This document shows, in pieces, positions 16,001 through 23,777 of a stretch of DNA of 64,000 nucleotides. The translations under genes and the position numbers were made by a program. The notes beneath the pieces are model-generated. The model searched no databases. It saw only the letters and a list, made by a program, of their open reading frames with translations, and had not been told where the DNA came from. Within the stretch, counting starts at the first letter, position 1, and each line of letters starts with the position of its first letter. Source of the stretch: Thermoplasmata archaeon (GTDB taxonomy: Archaea; Thermoplasmatota; Thermoplasmata; Lutacidiplasmatales; UBA184); assembly GCA_035532555.1 (NCBI GenBank), contig DATKQS010000024.1, positions 75,225-139,224 of the forward strand. The letters are read 5' to 3'.

Positions 16001-16620
16001 CGACGCTCCGAGCGCTCCCGCCACTCCTGATGCGCGGAGACATATCGCTCCAACGTGTCCACGTTGGCGAAGACCCCCGGGTCGTCCACGGGAACTCGAA
16101 CCACCTGCGGCCCGAGCGCGGGGAGGAGACTCCGCAGAGGGGCGTCGGCGGCCAACGACTCGATGGCCGGAAACACCGAGCGTCGGATCAGGACGGGGTG
16201 GCCTCCGTGTCCCCCCCACGTCGGAACGAACCACGATCCCAGCGCGTCGCGGGCCCGGGCCCGCAACAGCTCGAGCACGGTCGCCGGCTCGACGAAAGGG
16301 TGGTCGACCGGCCATAGGAGCACGTCGTGGCCCGCCGGGATCGCCCCGAGGCCGGCCTGGATCGAGGCCGTTCGACCCTCCCTCCACCGCTCCGCCTCGA
16401 CCACCGAAACGGGGAGCCCCTGAACGGCCCGGAGCACCGCGTCGGAGTGCGCGCCCGCCACCGCGATCACCGGGAACAATTCCTCGTCCAACGAGATCTC
16501 CGCCATCCGCCGGATCGCCGGGCGAGAGCCCACGGGGAGGAGGGCCTTCGGTCGGCCATAGAAGCGATTGGAGGCGCCGCCGCTGAGCAGCAGCGCGGCA
16601 ACCTTCTCCCCGTCGTTCAT
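15985..16620 (-). CDS. MobA/MocA-like molybdenum cofactor nucleotidyltransferase
   Basis: This 211-aa Rossmann-fold nucleotidyltransferase has the signature LLLSGGASNRFYGRPKALLP, where GRPK replaces the usual GxxK loop, followed by LWPVDHPFVEP with the metal-binding Asp. In an operon with xdhC and a xanthine-dehydrogenase-type enzyme it most probably makes the dinucleotide form of the cofactor (CTP-dependent MocA activity). The ATG at 16620 lies about 32 nt after the transcription start expected from the TATA box at 16674-16683. A perfect 9-bp palindrome covers that start region. Confidence 0.8.
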   Translation of the reverse strand: MNDGEKVAALLLSGGASNRFYGRPKALLPVGSRPAIRRMAEISLDEELFPVIAVAGAHSDAVLRAVQGLPVSVVEAERWREGRTASIQAGLGAIPAGHDVLLWPVDHPFVEPATVLELLRARARDALGSWFVPTWGGHGGHPVLIRRSVFPAIESLAADAPLRSLLPALGPQVVRVPVDDPGVFANVDTLERYVSAHQEWRERSERRWIEG

Positions 16621-16641
16621 AGAACCCACTCGGCGCGGAGA

Positions 16642-16661
16642 CCCCCCAACTCGTTGGGGGG
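16642..16661. repeat. Perfect inverted repeat upstream of the molybdenum operon
   Basis: CCCCCCAAC-TC-GTTGGGGGG has nine-base arms and a two-base centre. It lies 21-41 nt before the nucleotidyltransferase ATG, close to the predicted transcription start, so it could be an operator or a 5' hairpin. Confidence 0.75.
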
Positions 16662-16673
16662 AGGAGCGCCGGC

Positions 16674-16683
16674 ACATATTTGT
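16674..16683 (-). promoter_or_regulatory. TATA box of the molybdenum operon
   Basis: ACAAATATGT on the minus strand predicts transcription starting near 16652. The box is nearly symmetrical, so it could also serve a plus-strand transcript starting near 16704. Confidence 0.45.
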
Positions 16684-16687
16684 CTCC

Positions 16688-17086
16688 CGAGGTGATGGCC
16701 CCGGCGTACAGCCGAGCGAGTTCCCCTCCGAAGGGAGCGAGAACGCTCGGCGCAGGGTGCGCCCGCCCCCGAACACCTCGCACGAGGTAAGGCACTTCCA
16801 CGAGAGAGCACCGGCTGAAGGTCGGGAATCGACGGGCATACGCACCAGACTCGGGGAGCCACGCCTCCGCAAGGAGGGGACGGAAACACCTTTGATGCCC
16901 CTCCCCGAGTCGGGCCGCTTCCCGCTTTGTGCGGGTAGGGATCGGAATCCCGAAGTCGACCGGCCCATCCCGCTCCGTACCGTCGGTAAGACGGCGTTTT
17001 CTGGGGAACCAAAACCTGGACGGATATTCGTAGTGCAAGCCTCCCAACTTGCTGGGAGGTCGTTGACCTTGACCCATGGAGCGGGA
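16688..17086. ncRNA. Strongly structured gene-free region, candidate non-coding RNA
   Basis: No plausible protein is encoded in 16621-17183, yet the sequence is full of exact complementary segments: 16688-16694 with 16774-16780; 16712-16718 with 16744-16750; an 11-bp helix 16848-16858 with 16901-16911 enclosing CCTCC-GCAA-GGAGG (16864-16877); 16912-16917 with 16961-16966 enclosing two hairpins (16921-16935 and 16938-16951); 16968-16976 with 17078-17086; and hairpins 16980-16994 and 17040-17059. The GCAA loop on the plus strand is a GNRA tetraloop, which hints at plus-strand transcription from the TATA at 16674-16683. The conserved cores of RNase P and SRP RNA were not found, so the family is unknown. 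Confidence 0.45.
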
Positions 17087-17152
17087 GGCGCCGCGGAGCG
17101 GCCTGGGGCCGGCCCGGAGCGCATCGCGCTATCGAGAGAATCCACATACGGC

Positions 17153-17158
17153 TAAATA
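17153..17158 (+). promoter_or_regulatory. TATA box for the S19e operon
   Basis: TAAATA lies about 28 nt before ATG 17184. This supports that ATG over the GTG at 17169. Confidence 0.5.
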
Positions 17159-17183
17159 CCCTCACCGGGTGGCTCGCCGCCTC

Positions 17184-17639
17184 ATGACTCACCCAAGGGA
17201 CGTTCCGCCTTCCGCTTTGCTGCCCCGTTTGGCGACCGAGCTCAAGAACCGAGCGGCGGTCACACCCCCGACGTGGGCGGCGTTCGTGAAGACCGGGGTC
17301 CATAAGGAACGCGCTCCCACCCAGGACGACTGGTGGTACATGCGCAGCGCCTCCGTCCTGCGCAAGATCTACGTCCACGGGAATATCGGCATCTCGCGGC
17401 TGAGCGCGGACTACGGGGGCAAGCGCGACCGCGGCAGCGCCCCGTACCACGCCCGGAAGGGCTCCCGAGCCGTGCTGCGGGAGATCGTCCAGCAGCTCGA
17501 GCATGCGGGCTTGGTTCAGGCGTACAAGAACAAAGGCCGGCGCGTCAGCGGGGAGGGTCAGAAACTCCTCGACACGCTCTCGCGCGACACGTTGAAGGCT
17601 CTCGCCGAAAGCCGCCCCGAACTGGCCAAGTACCTCTAG
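17184..17639 (+). CDS. rps19e: 30S ribosomal protein S19e
   Basis: This 151-aa archaeal/eukaryotic-type S19e has the diagnostic TPPTWAAFVKTGVHKERAP, DWWYMRSASVLRKIY and YGGKRDRGSAPYHARKGS. It binds the head of the small subunit. It heads the cluster S19e, PDCD5, L39e, L31e, eIF6, whose order is conserved in Euryarchaeota. Leaderless ATG 17184 is supported by the TATA box. Confidence 0.95.
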   Translation: MTHPRDVPPSALLPRLATELKNRAAVTPPTWAAFVKTGVHKERAPTQDDWWYMRSASVLRKIYVHGNIGISRLSADYGGKRDRGSAPYHARKGSRAVLREIVQQLEHAGLVQAYKNKGRRVSGEGQKLLDTLSRDTLKALAESRPELAKYL

Positions 17640-17670
17640 CGCCGTGATGGGACGGGAGTCGCGAGATCCG

Positions 17671-18024
17671 ATGACGGCCAATGACGACGTGGAGCTCGCC
17701 GAGCTTCGGCGGCGTCGCCTGCAGGAGATCCAGCAGATGCAGCAGGGGGCGACGCAGAACGCCTACTCCGCTCAGCAGGCCGAGATGGAGCGGCGCGACG
17801 CGGAGCGGGCGGAGGTCCTCCGCCGCGTCCTGACCCCCGAAGCCCGAGAGCGACTCGGACGGATCCGTCTCGCGAAGCCGGACGTAGCGGCGTCGGTGGA
17901 GCAGCAGGTCATCGCCCTCGCCGCGAGCGGGCGGCTCCAGCGGCCGATCGACGATGCGACACTTCGCGCTCTCCTCGAGCGCATCTCCCCGGAACGACGC
18001 GAGATCAAGATCACCCGCCGGTAG
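17671..18024 (+). CDS. PDCD5-family DNA-binding protein
   Basis: This 117-aa protein is related to human PDCD5 and the archaeal MTH1615 family: an N-terminal long helix ([15 protein letters not shown]) rich in Gln and Arg, then a three-helix bundle ([18 protein letters not shown] and [14 protein letters not shown]). It lies between S19e and L39e as in many Euryarchaeota. The cellular role is uncertain; the archaeal protein binds DNA weakly. ATG 17671 gives the usual family length. ATG 17647 is also in frame. Confidence 0.9.
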   Translation: MTANDDVELAELRRRRLQEIQQMQQGATQNAYSAQQAEMERRDAERAEVLRRVLTPEARERLGRIRLAKPDVAASVEQQVIALAASGRLQRPIDDATLRALLERISPERREIKITRR

Positions 18025-18043
18025 GGACGAAGAGGATACTCCA

Positions 18044-18202
18044 ATGGCGAATCGCAGGAAGAGCTCCGCGCGCAAGACCCGACTGAACCGCGCCGTCAAG
18101 CAGAACCGCCGGGTTCCCGCCTGGGTCATGCAGCGCACGAGCCGGCGCGTGGTCCGCCACCCGAAGCGGCGCACGTGGAAGCGCGGACATCTGCACAAGT
18201 AA
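18044..18202 (+). CDS. rpl39e: 50S ribosomal protein L39e
   Basis: This 52-aa very basic protein includes [20 protein letters not shown] and ends [10 protein letters not shown], the normal L39e pattern. It lines the polypeptide exit tunnel. The start at ATG 18044 is preceded by GAGGAT, and it sits 20 nt after PDCD5 and 17 nt before L31e. Confidence 0.95.
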   Translation: MANRRKSSARKTRLNRAVKQNRRVPAWVMQRTSRRVVRHPKRRTWKRGHLHK

Positions 18203-18219
18203 TGGAGGAGTAGACGATC

Positions 18220-18519
18220 ATGGCACGCAATCCGAACGCCGCCGCGCCGACCGAGGAACTCGAACGCGAGTACGTGATCCCGCTGCGGGCCAGCATGCAC
18301 CAGCCGTCGCGTCGCCGCCGCTCGGGCCACGCGCTCGAGACCGTCCGCCGCTTCATCAGCCGCCACATGAAAGGCAAACCCGAGGACGTCTGGATCGACC
18401 CGCGCATCAACCTGTTCATCTGGGAGCGCGGCATCCAGCACATCCCTCGACAGGTTCACGTGAAAGCCATTCGCTTCGAGGACGGCCTCATCGAGGTCGA
18501 CCTCCTGGACGAGGCGTAA
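18220..18519 (+). CDS. rpl31e: 50S ribosomal protein L31e
   Basis: This 99-aa protein is recognised by REYVIPLRASMHQPSRRRRS, the ALETVRRFISRHMKG helix and DVWIDPRINLFIWERG. L31e surrounds the tunnel exit and helps dock the SRP and Sec complex. It has a 15-residue Ala/Pro-rich N-terminal extension before the core. It has its own Shine-Dalgarno (GGAGGAG) before ATG 18220. Confidence 0.95.
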   Translation: MARNPNAAAPTEELEREYVIPLRASMHQPSRRRRSGHALETVRRFISRHMKGKPEDVWIDPRINLFIWERGIQHIPRQVHVKAIRFEDGLIEVDLLDEA

Positions 18520-18545
18520 GACCTCGTCCGGGGGAACCACGAGGC

Positions 18546-19211
18546 GTGCCGGTCGGTCGTGCACTGTTCGGCGGAAGCCCGTATCTCGGCGTCCACCTGC
18601 GCGTCACCGACTCCGCGGCGATCGTGCCGCCGAGCACCCCGGCCGCGCTCGAGCATGAGATCGAGCGGCTGCTCGGGGTGAAGGCCTACCGCACGACCGT
18701 CTGCGACAGCGAACTGGTCGGTCCCCTTCTCGCGATCAACTCGAACGGGGCGGTCGTCGGCGACACGATCGATGTCTTGGAGCGGGCCGTGCTCGAGCGG
18801 ATCGTGCCGGTGGTCGTGATCCGCGCGCGCCAGAACGCGCTCGGCAACAATCTGCTCGCGAACGATCACGGAGCGCTCGCACACCCCGAACTATCGGACG
18901 TGGCGATCGGCAAGATCGCCGGGGCCCTCGGAGTACCCGTCCATCGGGGAACCCTGGGCGGCCTCGGTACCGTCGGCATGGCGGGCCTCGCGACGAACCG
19001 CGGAGTGGTGGTGCACCCGAAGGCGACGGAACACGAGGTCGCGTTCGCGGGCGAGGTCCTGGGCGTGCCGGTCCATCGATCCACGGCGAACTTCGGGGTT
19101 CCGGTGGTCGGTGCCTGCGCGATAGCGAACTCGCGAGGGTTCATCACCGGCCGGCCCACGACCCCGGTCGAGATCTCCCACCTGCAAGAGGGGCTCTCCA
19201 TCTTCGACTAG
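18546..19211 (+). CDS. eif6: Translation initiation factor 6 (aIF6)
   Basis: This 221-aa protein has the pentein fold with five pseudo-repeats. Motifs include NSNGAVVGDT, ARQNALGNNLLANDHGALAHP and GVVVHPKATEHE. aIF6 binds the 50S subunit and prevents premature joining with 30S. GTG 18546 is the start, 26 nt after L31e. In many Euryarchaeota L18a, prefoldin and FtsY follow here, but in this genome the cluster ends and a convergent aldolase gene follows. Confidence 0.95.
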   Translation: MPVGRALFGGSPYLGVHLRVTDSAAIVPPSTPAALEHEIERLLGVKAYRTTVCDSELVGPLLAINSNGAVVGDTIDVLERAVLERIVPVVVIRARQNALGNNLLANDHGALAHPELSDVAIGKIAGALGVPVHRGTLGGLGTVGMAGLATNRGVVVHPKATEHEVAFAGEVLGVPVHRSTANFGVPVVGACAIANSRGFITGRPTTPVEISHLQEGLSIFD

Positions 19212-19230
19212 GCCGGCGCGCGGAGCCGGT

Positions 19231-20028
19231 CTACGCGTTCAGGTAGTCCTGCGCACCCTGGATCAGGAAGCGCACGTCCGACGCGAGGGAGATGAACCGG
19301 AAGCCGAGCTCGACGGCCGCCCGCTTCTCTTCCACGTCGATGACGAGCGTGCCCGCGATCTTGCCATGCCGCTCGCAGGCGTCGACCACGCGACGCATGG
19401 CGTCGCGCACCTTCGCGTTCTTGCGATCGTCCAGGAAGCCCAGGCTCAGGGTGAGGTCCTGCGGCCCCACGAACAGGATGTCCACGCCGGAGACCCCCGC
19501 GATCGCCTCGAGATTGTCCAGGGCTTCCTTGGTTTCGATCTGAACGCCGACCGTGGTCTCCGCGTTCGCGACCCGCAGGTACGAAGCCAGGTGGCGCCCG
19601 TAGCGAGAGGATGCCCCGGCGGCCGCACCCCGGATCCCGTCCGGCGGATACTTCGCATAGGCCACGGCAGCCCTCGCCTGGGCCTCGGTGTTCACGAGTG
19701 GAACGAGGATCCCGCGTGCGCCCGAGTCGAGCGCCTGCTTGACGAGATACGGATCGAGGTTGCCCACCCGGATGAAGGGGGTGGCCCCGCTCCCGCCCAG
19801 GTCGGCCATCATCGCGGCTATCGTCTCGGGGTTCACCTGGGAGTGCTCGGTGTCGACCATGAACCACTCGAAGCCCATATCCTTCAACGCGTCGAGGCAG
19901 ACGAAGGAGGACGACGAGATCCAAGTGCCGAAGGACACGGCGGGGGAGGAAAGGAGTCGGCTCTTGAGAGAATCCTGCACGGGAACGTCGGATGCAGTAA
20001 GGCCGGAGTTTGGGGATAACCGTTGCAC
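19231..20028 (-). CDS. HpcH/HpaI-family class II aldolase
   Basis: This 265-aa TIM-barrel enzyme of the 2-keto-3-deoxy-sugar acid / 4-hydroxy-2-oxovalerate aldolase group has the first strand motif SFGTWISSSS, catalytic-base region MVDTEHS, metal ligands in VGVQIETKEA (Glu) and LFVGPQDLTLS (Asp), and the substrate loop GILVPLVNT. It would cleave or form C-C bonds with pyruvate as donor and Mg2+ or Mn2+ as cofactor. Some archaeal relatives serve in sugar or lipid metabolism, so the substrate is open. GTG 20028 is the start. Confidence 0.85.
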   Translation of the reverse strand: MQRLSPNSGLTASDVPVQDSLKSRLLSSPAVSFGTWISSSSFVCLDALKDMGFEWFMVDTEHSQVNPETIAAMMADLGGSGATPFIRVGNLDPYLVKQALDSGARGILVPLVNTEAQARAAVAYAKYPPDGIRGAAAGASSRYGRHLASYLRVANAETTVGVQIETKEALDNLEAIAGVSGVDILFVGPQDLTLSLGFLDDRKNAKVRDAMRRVVDACERHGKIAGTLVIDVEEKRAAVELGFRFISLASDVRFLIQGAQDYLNA

Positions 20029-20091
20029 CGGTTTACTGGGTGGGGAGATCCGAGGTTCGCCCGACCGATGCGGGCGGCGCCGCCGAGCGCT

Positions 20092-20319
20092 CTAGGTTCC
20101 ACGCTTGCGCTTGACGTAGCGGACGGTGTAGCCGGCGATTCGGTTGGCCAGCTTCTTGTACGTTGCGTGGTACTCGCCACCTTCGACCGCCACGCCGAGG
20201 TCCGTCAGCTCGAGGACCTTGCGCTTGTTGTTCGCGAAATCTCCGTTGAAATCGTTCGGGTAATGGCGGATGAGGTCGATCGCGACCCTTTTGATGTAGG
20301 TCTGGCGGATGTTGCCCAT
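20092..20319 (-). CDS. rps17e: 30S ribosomal protein S17e
   Basis: This 75-aa protein begins MGNIRQTYIKRVAIDLIRHY and continues FNGDFANNKRKVLE, the S17e signature. A C-terminal basic tail VRYVKRKRGT contacts rRNA. ATG 20319 lies 29 nt from the centre of the TATA box at 20345-20352, indicating a leaderless transcript. The frame extends far upstream but that part is not coding. Confidence 0.95.
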   Translation of the reverse strand: MGNIRQTYIKRVAIDLIRHYPNDFNGDFANNKRKVLELTDLGVAVEGGEYHATYKKLANRIAGYTVRYVKRKRGT

Positions 20320-20344
20320 GCGGGCGGCTCCGACCCAGGTGCGG

Positions 20345-20352
20345 GTTATAAC
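20345..20352 (-). promoter_or_regulatory. TATA box for S17e
   Basis: GTTATAAC is centred about 29 nt upstream of ATG 20319. It is palindromic but no plus-strand gene starts at the matching distance. Confidence 0.5.
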
Positions 20353-20505
20353 CGTTCGCCCAGCGCCGGGCGGGAGGCTTTCCTCCGTTAGGCGCACCCG
20401 GGTGCGCGCTTGAGGTCCCGTGCAAGCCTGTCGTAGGCGGCCGTGCGGTCGGGACCCGCCCAAAGCGCCCACAACGCTAAGCGCCCCGGCGAACGTGGAG
20501 GGGCG

Positions 20506-20697
20506 ATGGCGCTCGGAATCGACCATCGGCACTGCAAGGTCTGCGGGAAGACCTGCGCTCCTGGTTCGGAGACCTGCAGCGCCGCCTGCCAGGAGAAGCG
20601 CGACGCCACGATCCGCACCCGACGTTTCTACACGAACGTGATGTACATCGTCATCGCGTTCCTCGTAATCGTGCTGGCCATCAGCTTCATCCGGTAG
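20506..20697 (+). CDS. Small zinc-ribbon membrane protein (DUF2116 type)
   Basis: This 63-aa protein starts MALGIDHRHCKVCGKTCAPG, then ETCSAACQEKR, giving an HC-xx-C / C-xxx-C zinc knuckle typical of the archaeal DUF2116 family. The C-terminal 20 residues (MYIVIAFLVIVLAISFIR) form one transmembrane helix, so the knuckle faces the cytoplasm. It is 10 nt before coaD and probably co-transcribed. Function is unknown. Confidence 0.8.
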   Translation: MALGIDHRHCKVCGKTCAPGSETCSAACQEKRDATIRTRRFYTNVMYIVIAFLVIVLAISFIR

Positions 20698-20707
20698 AGG
20701 GACCCCG

Positions 20708-21544
20708 GTGGCGCGTTTTCCGGTCGTGGTGCTGGGAGGCACCTTCGATCGCCTCCACGTCGGTCACGAAGCGCTCCTGAACACGGCCTTCCGCGTGGGG
20801 CGGAAAGTGGGCATCGGCCTCACCACGACCGCCTTCCTGCAGGGCCGGTCGAAGCCGCAGGCCGAACTGATCGCACCGTACCCTGCGCGGCGCCGCGCCC
20901 TCGCCGTGTGGTTGCGGCGGCATCATTCCGATCGAGCGTGGTGGATCGCTCCTCTGGACGATGGCTTCGGCCGGTCCGTCGAGCCTGGCGTCTCCGCGCT
21001 CGTGGTCTCGTCGGACACCCTGGAAGGCGCTCGCGCAGTGAATCGAGAGCGCCGACGGCAGGGCTTGCCGCCCGTGGTGGTGGTGGCGGTGCCGCTCGTC
21101 CTCGCCGACGATCTCCAGCCGGTGAGCTCGCGGCGGGTCCGGGCTCGGATCATCGATCGTCGGGGTCGCCGACTCTCGCGCATTCCGATCCGCGTCCGCG
21201 CCCCGCGTGAAGCTCGCTCCGCGATCCGGGCGGCCCTCGAAGGCGTCTATCCGTCCCCCCGGATCCGTTGGTCCGCCCCGGGAGAACCCCCGTCGGCCTC
21301 GCAGCGGGAACGGGAGCGCCGACGCCCGTCCGAGATCGACCTCGAGGTCCGACTGCGCTCGCGTCGGAGCGGCACGTGGAGCATTGCCATCGCGGCGAGC
21401 CGGATCCGACTGCCGACGATCCGGGTTCGAGTCCGCTCGGCCGAGGAGCTCGAGACGCCGGTCCAGGAGAGACTCCGTCCGCCTCCCGCCCACGCGCGCG
21501 CCTCGCGGCGACGAATTCGCCGGCAGCGACTGAACAAACATTAA
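20708..21544 (+). CDS. coaD: Archaeal phosphopantetheine adenylyltransferase with extra C-terminal domain
   Basis: This 278-aa protein has an N-terminal nucleotidyltransferase domain (about 1-160) with the HxGH-type motif in GGTFDRLHVGHEALL and the second signature PVSSRRVRAR, so it should make dephospho-CoA from 4'-phosphopantetheine and ATP. Residues about 165-278 are an Arg-rich second part. Its opening (IRVRAPREARSAIRAALEGV) resembles the start of the DUF84/YjjX inosine-xanthosine triphosphatase fold, but the glycine motif is lost, so it may be a degenerate fusion. GTG 20708 is the start. Confidence 0.85.
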   Translation: MARFPVVVLGGTFDRLHVGHEALLNTAFRVGRKVGIGLTTTAFLQGRSKPQAELIAPYPARRRALAVWLRRHHSDRAWWIAPLDDGFGRSVEPGVSALVVSSDTLEGARAVNRERRRQGLPPVVVVAVPLVLADDLQPVSSRRVRARIIDRRGRRLSRIPIRVRAPREARSAIRAALEGVYPSPRIRWSAPGEPPSASQRERERRRPSEIDLEVRLRSRRSGTWSIAIAASRIRLPTIRVRVRSAEELETPVQERLRPPPAHARASRRRIRRQRLNKH

Positions 21545-21570
21545 GCCGAGCGGCGCCCATTCCGCCCGCG

Positions 21571-21792
21571 ATGGAAACGTACCTTCGGGTGACGTTCGAC
21601 AGCGAGGGCGGGAAGCCCTCGGACGTGGCCGGCCAGCTGCATGCGATCGGATTCGATCCGACCCAGGGCAACTACGACTTCGTCTACGATTGGCAGGGCG
21701 GCGCTCGCCTGGAGCAGCTCTTGGATCTGACGGACGAGCTCACGCGCAGACTCCGCGGGTACCGGGTCCGGTTCGAGATCGAGACGGTCTGA
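21571..21792 (+). CDS. Small conserved-looking archaeal protein, unknown
   Basis: This 73-aa acidic protein starts METYLRVTFDSEGGKPSDVA and continues NYDFVYDWQGG, then a helix LEQLLDLTDELTRRLRGY and a last strand VRFEIETV. The beta-alpha-beta pattern suggests a small ACT- or ferredoxin-like fold. It sits between coaD and the DUF5611 gene on the same strand. No function can be assigned. Confidence 0.6.
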   Translation: METYLRVTFDSEGGKPSDVAGQLHAIGFDPTQGNYDFVYDWQGGARLEQLLDLTDELTRRLRGYRVRFEIETV

Positions 21793-21826
21793 TCGGTTCG
21801 GTGCGGGCCGGGACTCCGGCTAAGCG

Positions 21827-21833
21827 TTTATAG
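21827..21833 (+). promoter_or_regulatory. TATA box for the DUF5611 gene
   Basis: TTTATAG lies about 28 nt before GTG 21858. Confidence 0.5.
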
Positions 21834-21857
21834 AAAGCTCCGCTTCGACGGGGCGCC

Positions 21858-22175
21858 GTGCAGAGATATCCGGTCCGGACGAGCCATCGTTCCCAACTGA
21901 CTCCCGAGATCCTTCAGAGTAAGTTGACCGCGGAGTTCGGTCCCGCCCAGATCGTGGGCGGCGCCGCGACGGCACGCTATGGGGCTCTCGAACGGATCTC
22001 GGCCCACGCCGAGGGAAGGGAGCTCGAAGTGGATGTCACGATGAACCCGAAGGTACCCGAGGACGTCGCCCGCGAAACGATCAATCGATACAACCGCTTC
22101 CTGGAAGCGGCGACCGGGTATTCGGCCAAAGAGCGCGCCAAGCGATTGCGAAAGTCGCCCGCTGCGTCGGACTAG
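21858..22175 (+). CDS. DUF5611-type protein
   Basis: This 105-aa protein has QRYPVRTSH at the N-terminus, ATARYGALERISAH in the middle and MNPKVPEDVARETINRYN followed by FLEAATGYSAKERAKRLRK. That order matches the DUF5611 family, which I know mainly from Thermoplasmatota and relatives, and it is one of the reasons for the lineage suggestion. It is leaderless from GTG 21858 given the TATA box. It is followed 15 nt later by the membrane protease. Function is unknown. Confidence 0.7.
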   Translation: MQRYPVRTSHRSQLTPEILQSKLTAEFGPAQIVGGAATARYGALERISAHAEGRELEVDVTMNPKVPEDVARETINRYNRFLEAATGYSAKERAKRLRKSPAASD

Positions 22176-22190
22176 CGAGGTCGAGCATCG

Positions 22191-23777
22191 ATGGGTGGCC
22201 CCGGGGCCGGGCCCCTCCCATCCTCCGGGTCGCCGAGCGAACTCGACCGGCTACGTGCGGCGGTCGCGCTCTACTTTCCCATCTACGAGACCCAGATAGC
22301 GCCCGCTTCCCTCGTTCTCTCCGTCGACGTCGATCCCGCGACGCTCGAGGAGAAGTTCGACCGGCTCTGCAAGGATCTCTGGCCGCTGTTCTACGTTCCG
22401 ATCCTCCACTACCAGACCGGAGAGTACACGATCGAGGTGATCCGGCGTCCCATCCCCCGCCACAAGGGGGTCTGGATCAACATCATCCTCTTGGTGGCGA
22501 CGATCGCGTCGGTCGATTTCGCCGGAGCGCTCATCTGGCTCTCGTACGAGGGCCAGTCGACGATCACCTCCAACGCGTTCCTGTGGGGAGGGCTCACGTT
22601 CGCGCTCCCGCTGATGCTGATCCTCGGCCTCCACGAGCTCGCGCACTACTGGATGTCCCGACGCTACCAGCTGGAGGCGTCGCTCCCGTTCTTCATCCCG
22701 GTCCCGCCCCCGCTCCTCCTCGGTACCTTCGGTGCGTTCATCAGCATCCGCCAGCCGTTCACCAACCGCAAGGCGCTCTTCGACATCGGAGCCGCGGGAC
22801 CGATCGCCGGGTTCATCGTCGCCATCCCCGTGACGATCCTCGGGCTGTACCTCTCCGCGCACTCCGCGGCCCCATCGCTCGCCGCGTGCGGGCCGACGGT
22901 CCTGGGAACGAGCTACAGCAACCTCGTCCTCAACAGCCCGCCCTTGTGGTACGTGCTCTCGCTGTTTTTCCCGATCTCGGGCAACGTCCACCCGCTCGAG
23001 TTCGCAGGGTGGGTGGGGATCCTCGTCACCTCCCTGAACCTGTTGCCCGCCGGACAACTCGATGGCGGTCACGTCTGGCGCGCGCTCCTGGGAGACCGGG
23101 CCCGGTTCATGAGCATCGCCGCGGTCTTCTTCCTCTTCGCGATCGGGCTGTTCTTCTACTTCGGGTGGCTGATCATTGGGTTCCTCGTCCTCTTGATGGG
23201 GGTTCGCCATCCTCCACCCCTCAACGACATCACGCCGATCGGGCTCGGTCGGACGCTGGTCGGGATTGGCGTCGCGGCAATCCTCGTCTCGGGCTTCGTC
23301 CTCGTCCCAATCTCCGCCCCCACGGGGGGAATCGGCTTCTCGGGTGCGACGATCCAGTACCCGGCGCACCCTCCTCCCGGGACGCTCGTCGCGGCGAACC
23401 TCTCCGTGGTCATTCAGAACTCCGACGAGATCGCGCATGGGTTCTTCTTCTCGACGACCGTCCAGAACGTCTCGATACCGACCCAGAACGGTAGTTGGCA
23501 GTACTTATCCGGTGCGGCGTTCACCGCGTACGCCGGGAATTCCACGTGGACGTTCTACTTCCCGAACGGCACGAGCGTCGTGCTCCACGGTGCGTCGGTG
23601 ATGACCTCCTCCGCCGCGTACGTCACGATCGCCTCCTCCGATTCGGCTCCGCTGGCCGTGATGTACACGAACCCCTCGGCCGCCCACTCGATCCTGATCC
23701 AACTCGGTGCGATGGAGGTGTGTCCTCCCGTCGGCGCCGGTTCGGCGAGCACGAATTTCGCGCTCAGTCCCCCCTAG
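22191..23777 (+). CDS. Site-2-type M50 intramembrane metalloprotease with exported C-terminal domain
   Basis: This 528-aa membrane protein has an N-terminal soluble domain of about 90 residues like that of archaeal and plant EGY proteases. Transmembrane segments carry the zinc motif GLHELAHYWMSRRYQLEA (HExxH) and the distal LPAGQLDGGHVWRALLG (LDG). FFIPVPPPLLLGTFGAFI is the conserved M50B loop. Residues about 380-528 form a Ser/Thr/Asn-rich beta domain with several N-x-S/T sequons, probably outside the cell. It would cleave membrane-bound regulators. Its last 14 bp overlap the convergent tRNA methyltransferase gene. Confidence 0.85.
   Translation: MGGPGAGPLPSSGSPSELDRLRAAVALYFPIYETQIAPASLVLSVDVDPATLEEKFDRLCKDLWPLFYVPILHYQTGEYTIEVIRRPIPRHKGVWINIILLVATIASVDFAGALIWLSYEGQSTITSNAFLWGGLTFALPLMLILGLHELAHYWMSRRYQLEASLPFFIPVPPPLLLGTFGAFISIRQPFTNRKALFDIGAAGPIAGFIVAIPVTILGLYLSAHSAAPSLAACGPTVLGTSYSNLVLNSPPLWYVLSLFFPISGNVHPLEFAGWVGILVTSLNLLPAGQLDGGHVWRALLGDRARFMSIAAVFFLFAIGLFFYFGWLIIGFLVLLMGVRHPPPLNDITPIGLGRTLVGIGVAAILVSGFVLVPISAPTGGIGFSGATIQYPAHPPPGTLVAANLSVVIQNSDEIAHGFFFSTTVQNVSIPTQNGSWQYLSGAAFTAYAGNSTWTFYFPNGTSVVLHGASVMTSSAAYVTIASSDSAPLAVMYTNPSAAHSILIQLGAMEVCPPVGAGSASTNFALSPP

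Noticed and set aside
16688-17086. RNase P RNA or SRP RNA
   Set aside because: Fragments such as CAGGGTGC and GAGAGCACCGGC recall RNase P segments, but the P4-forming conserved blocks and the SRP helix 8 core could not be found on either strand.
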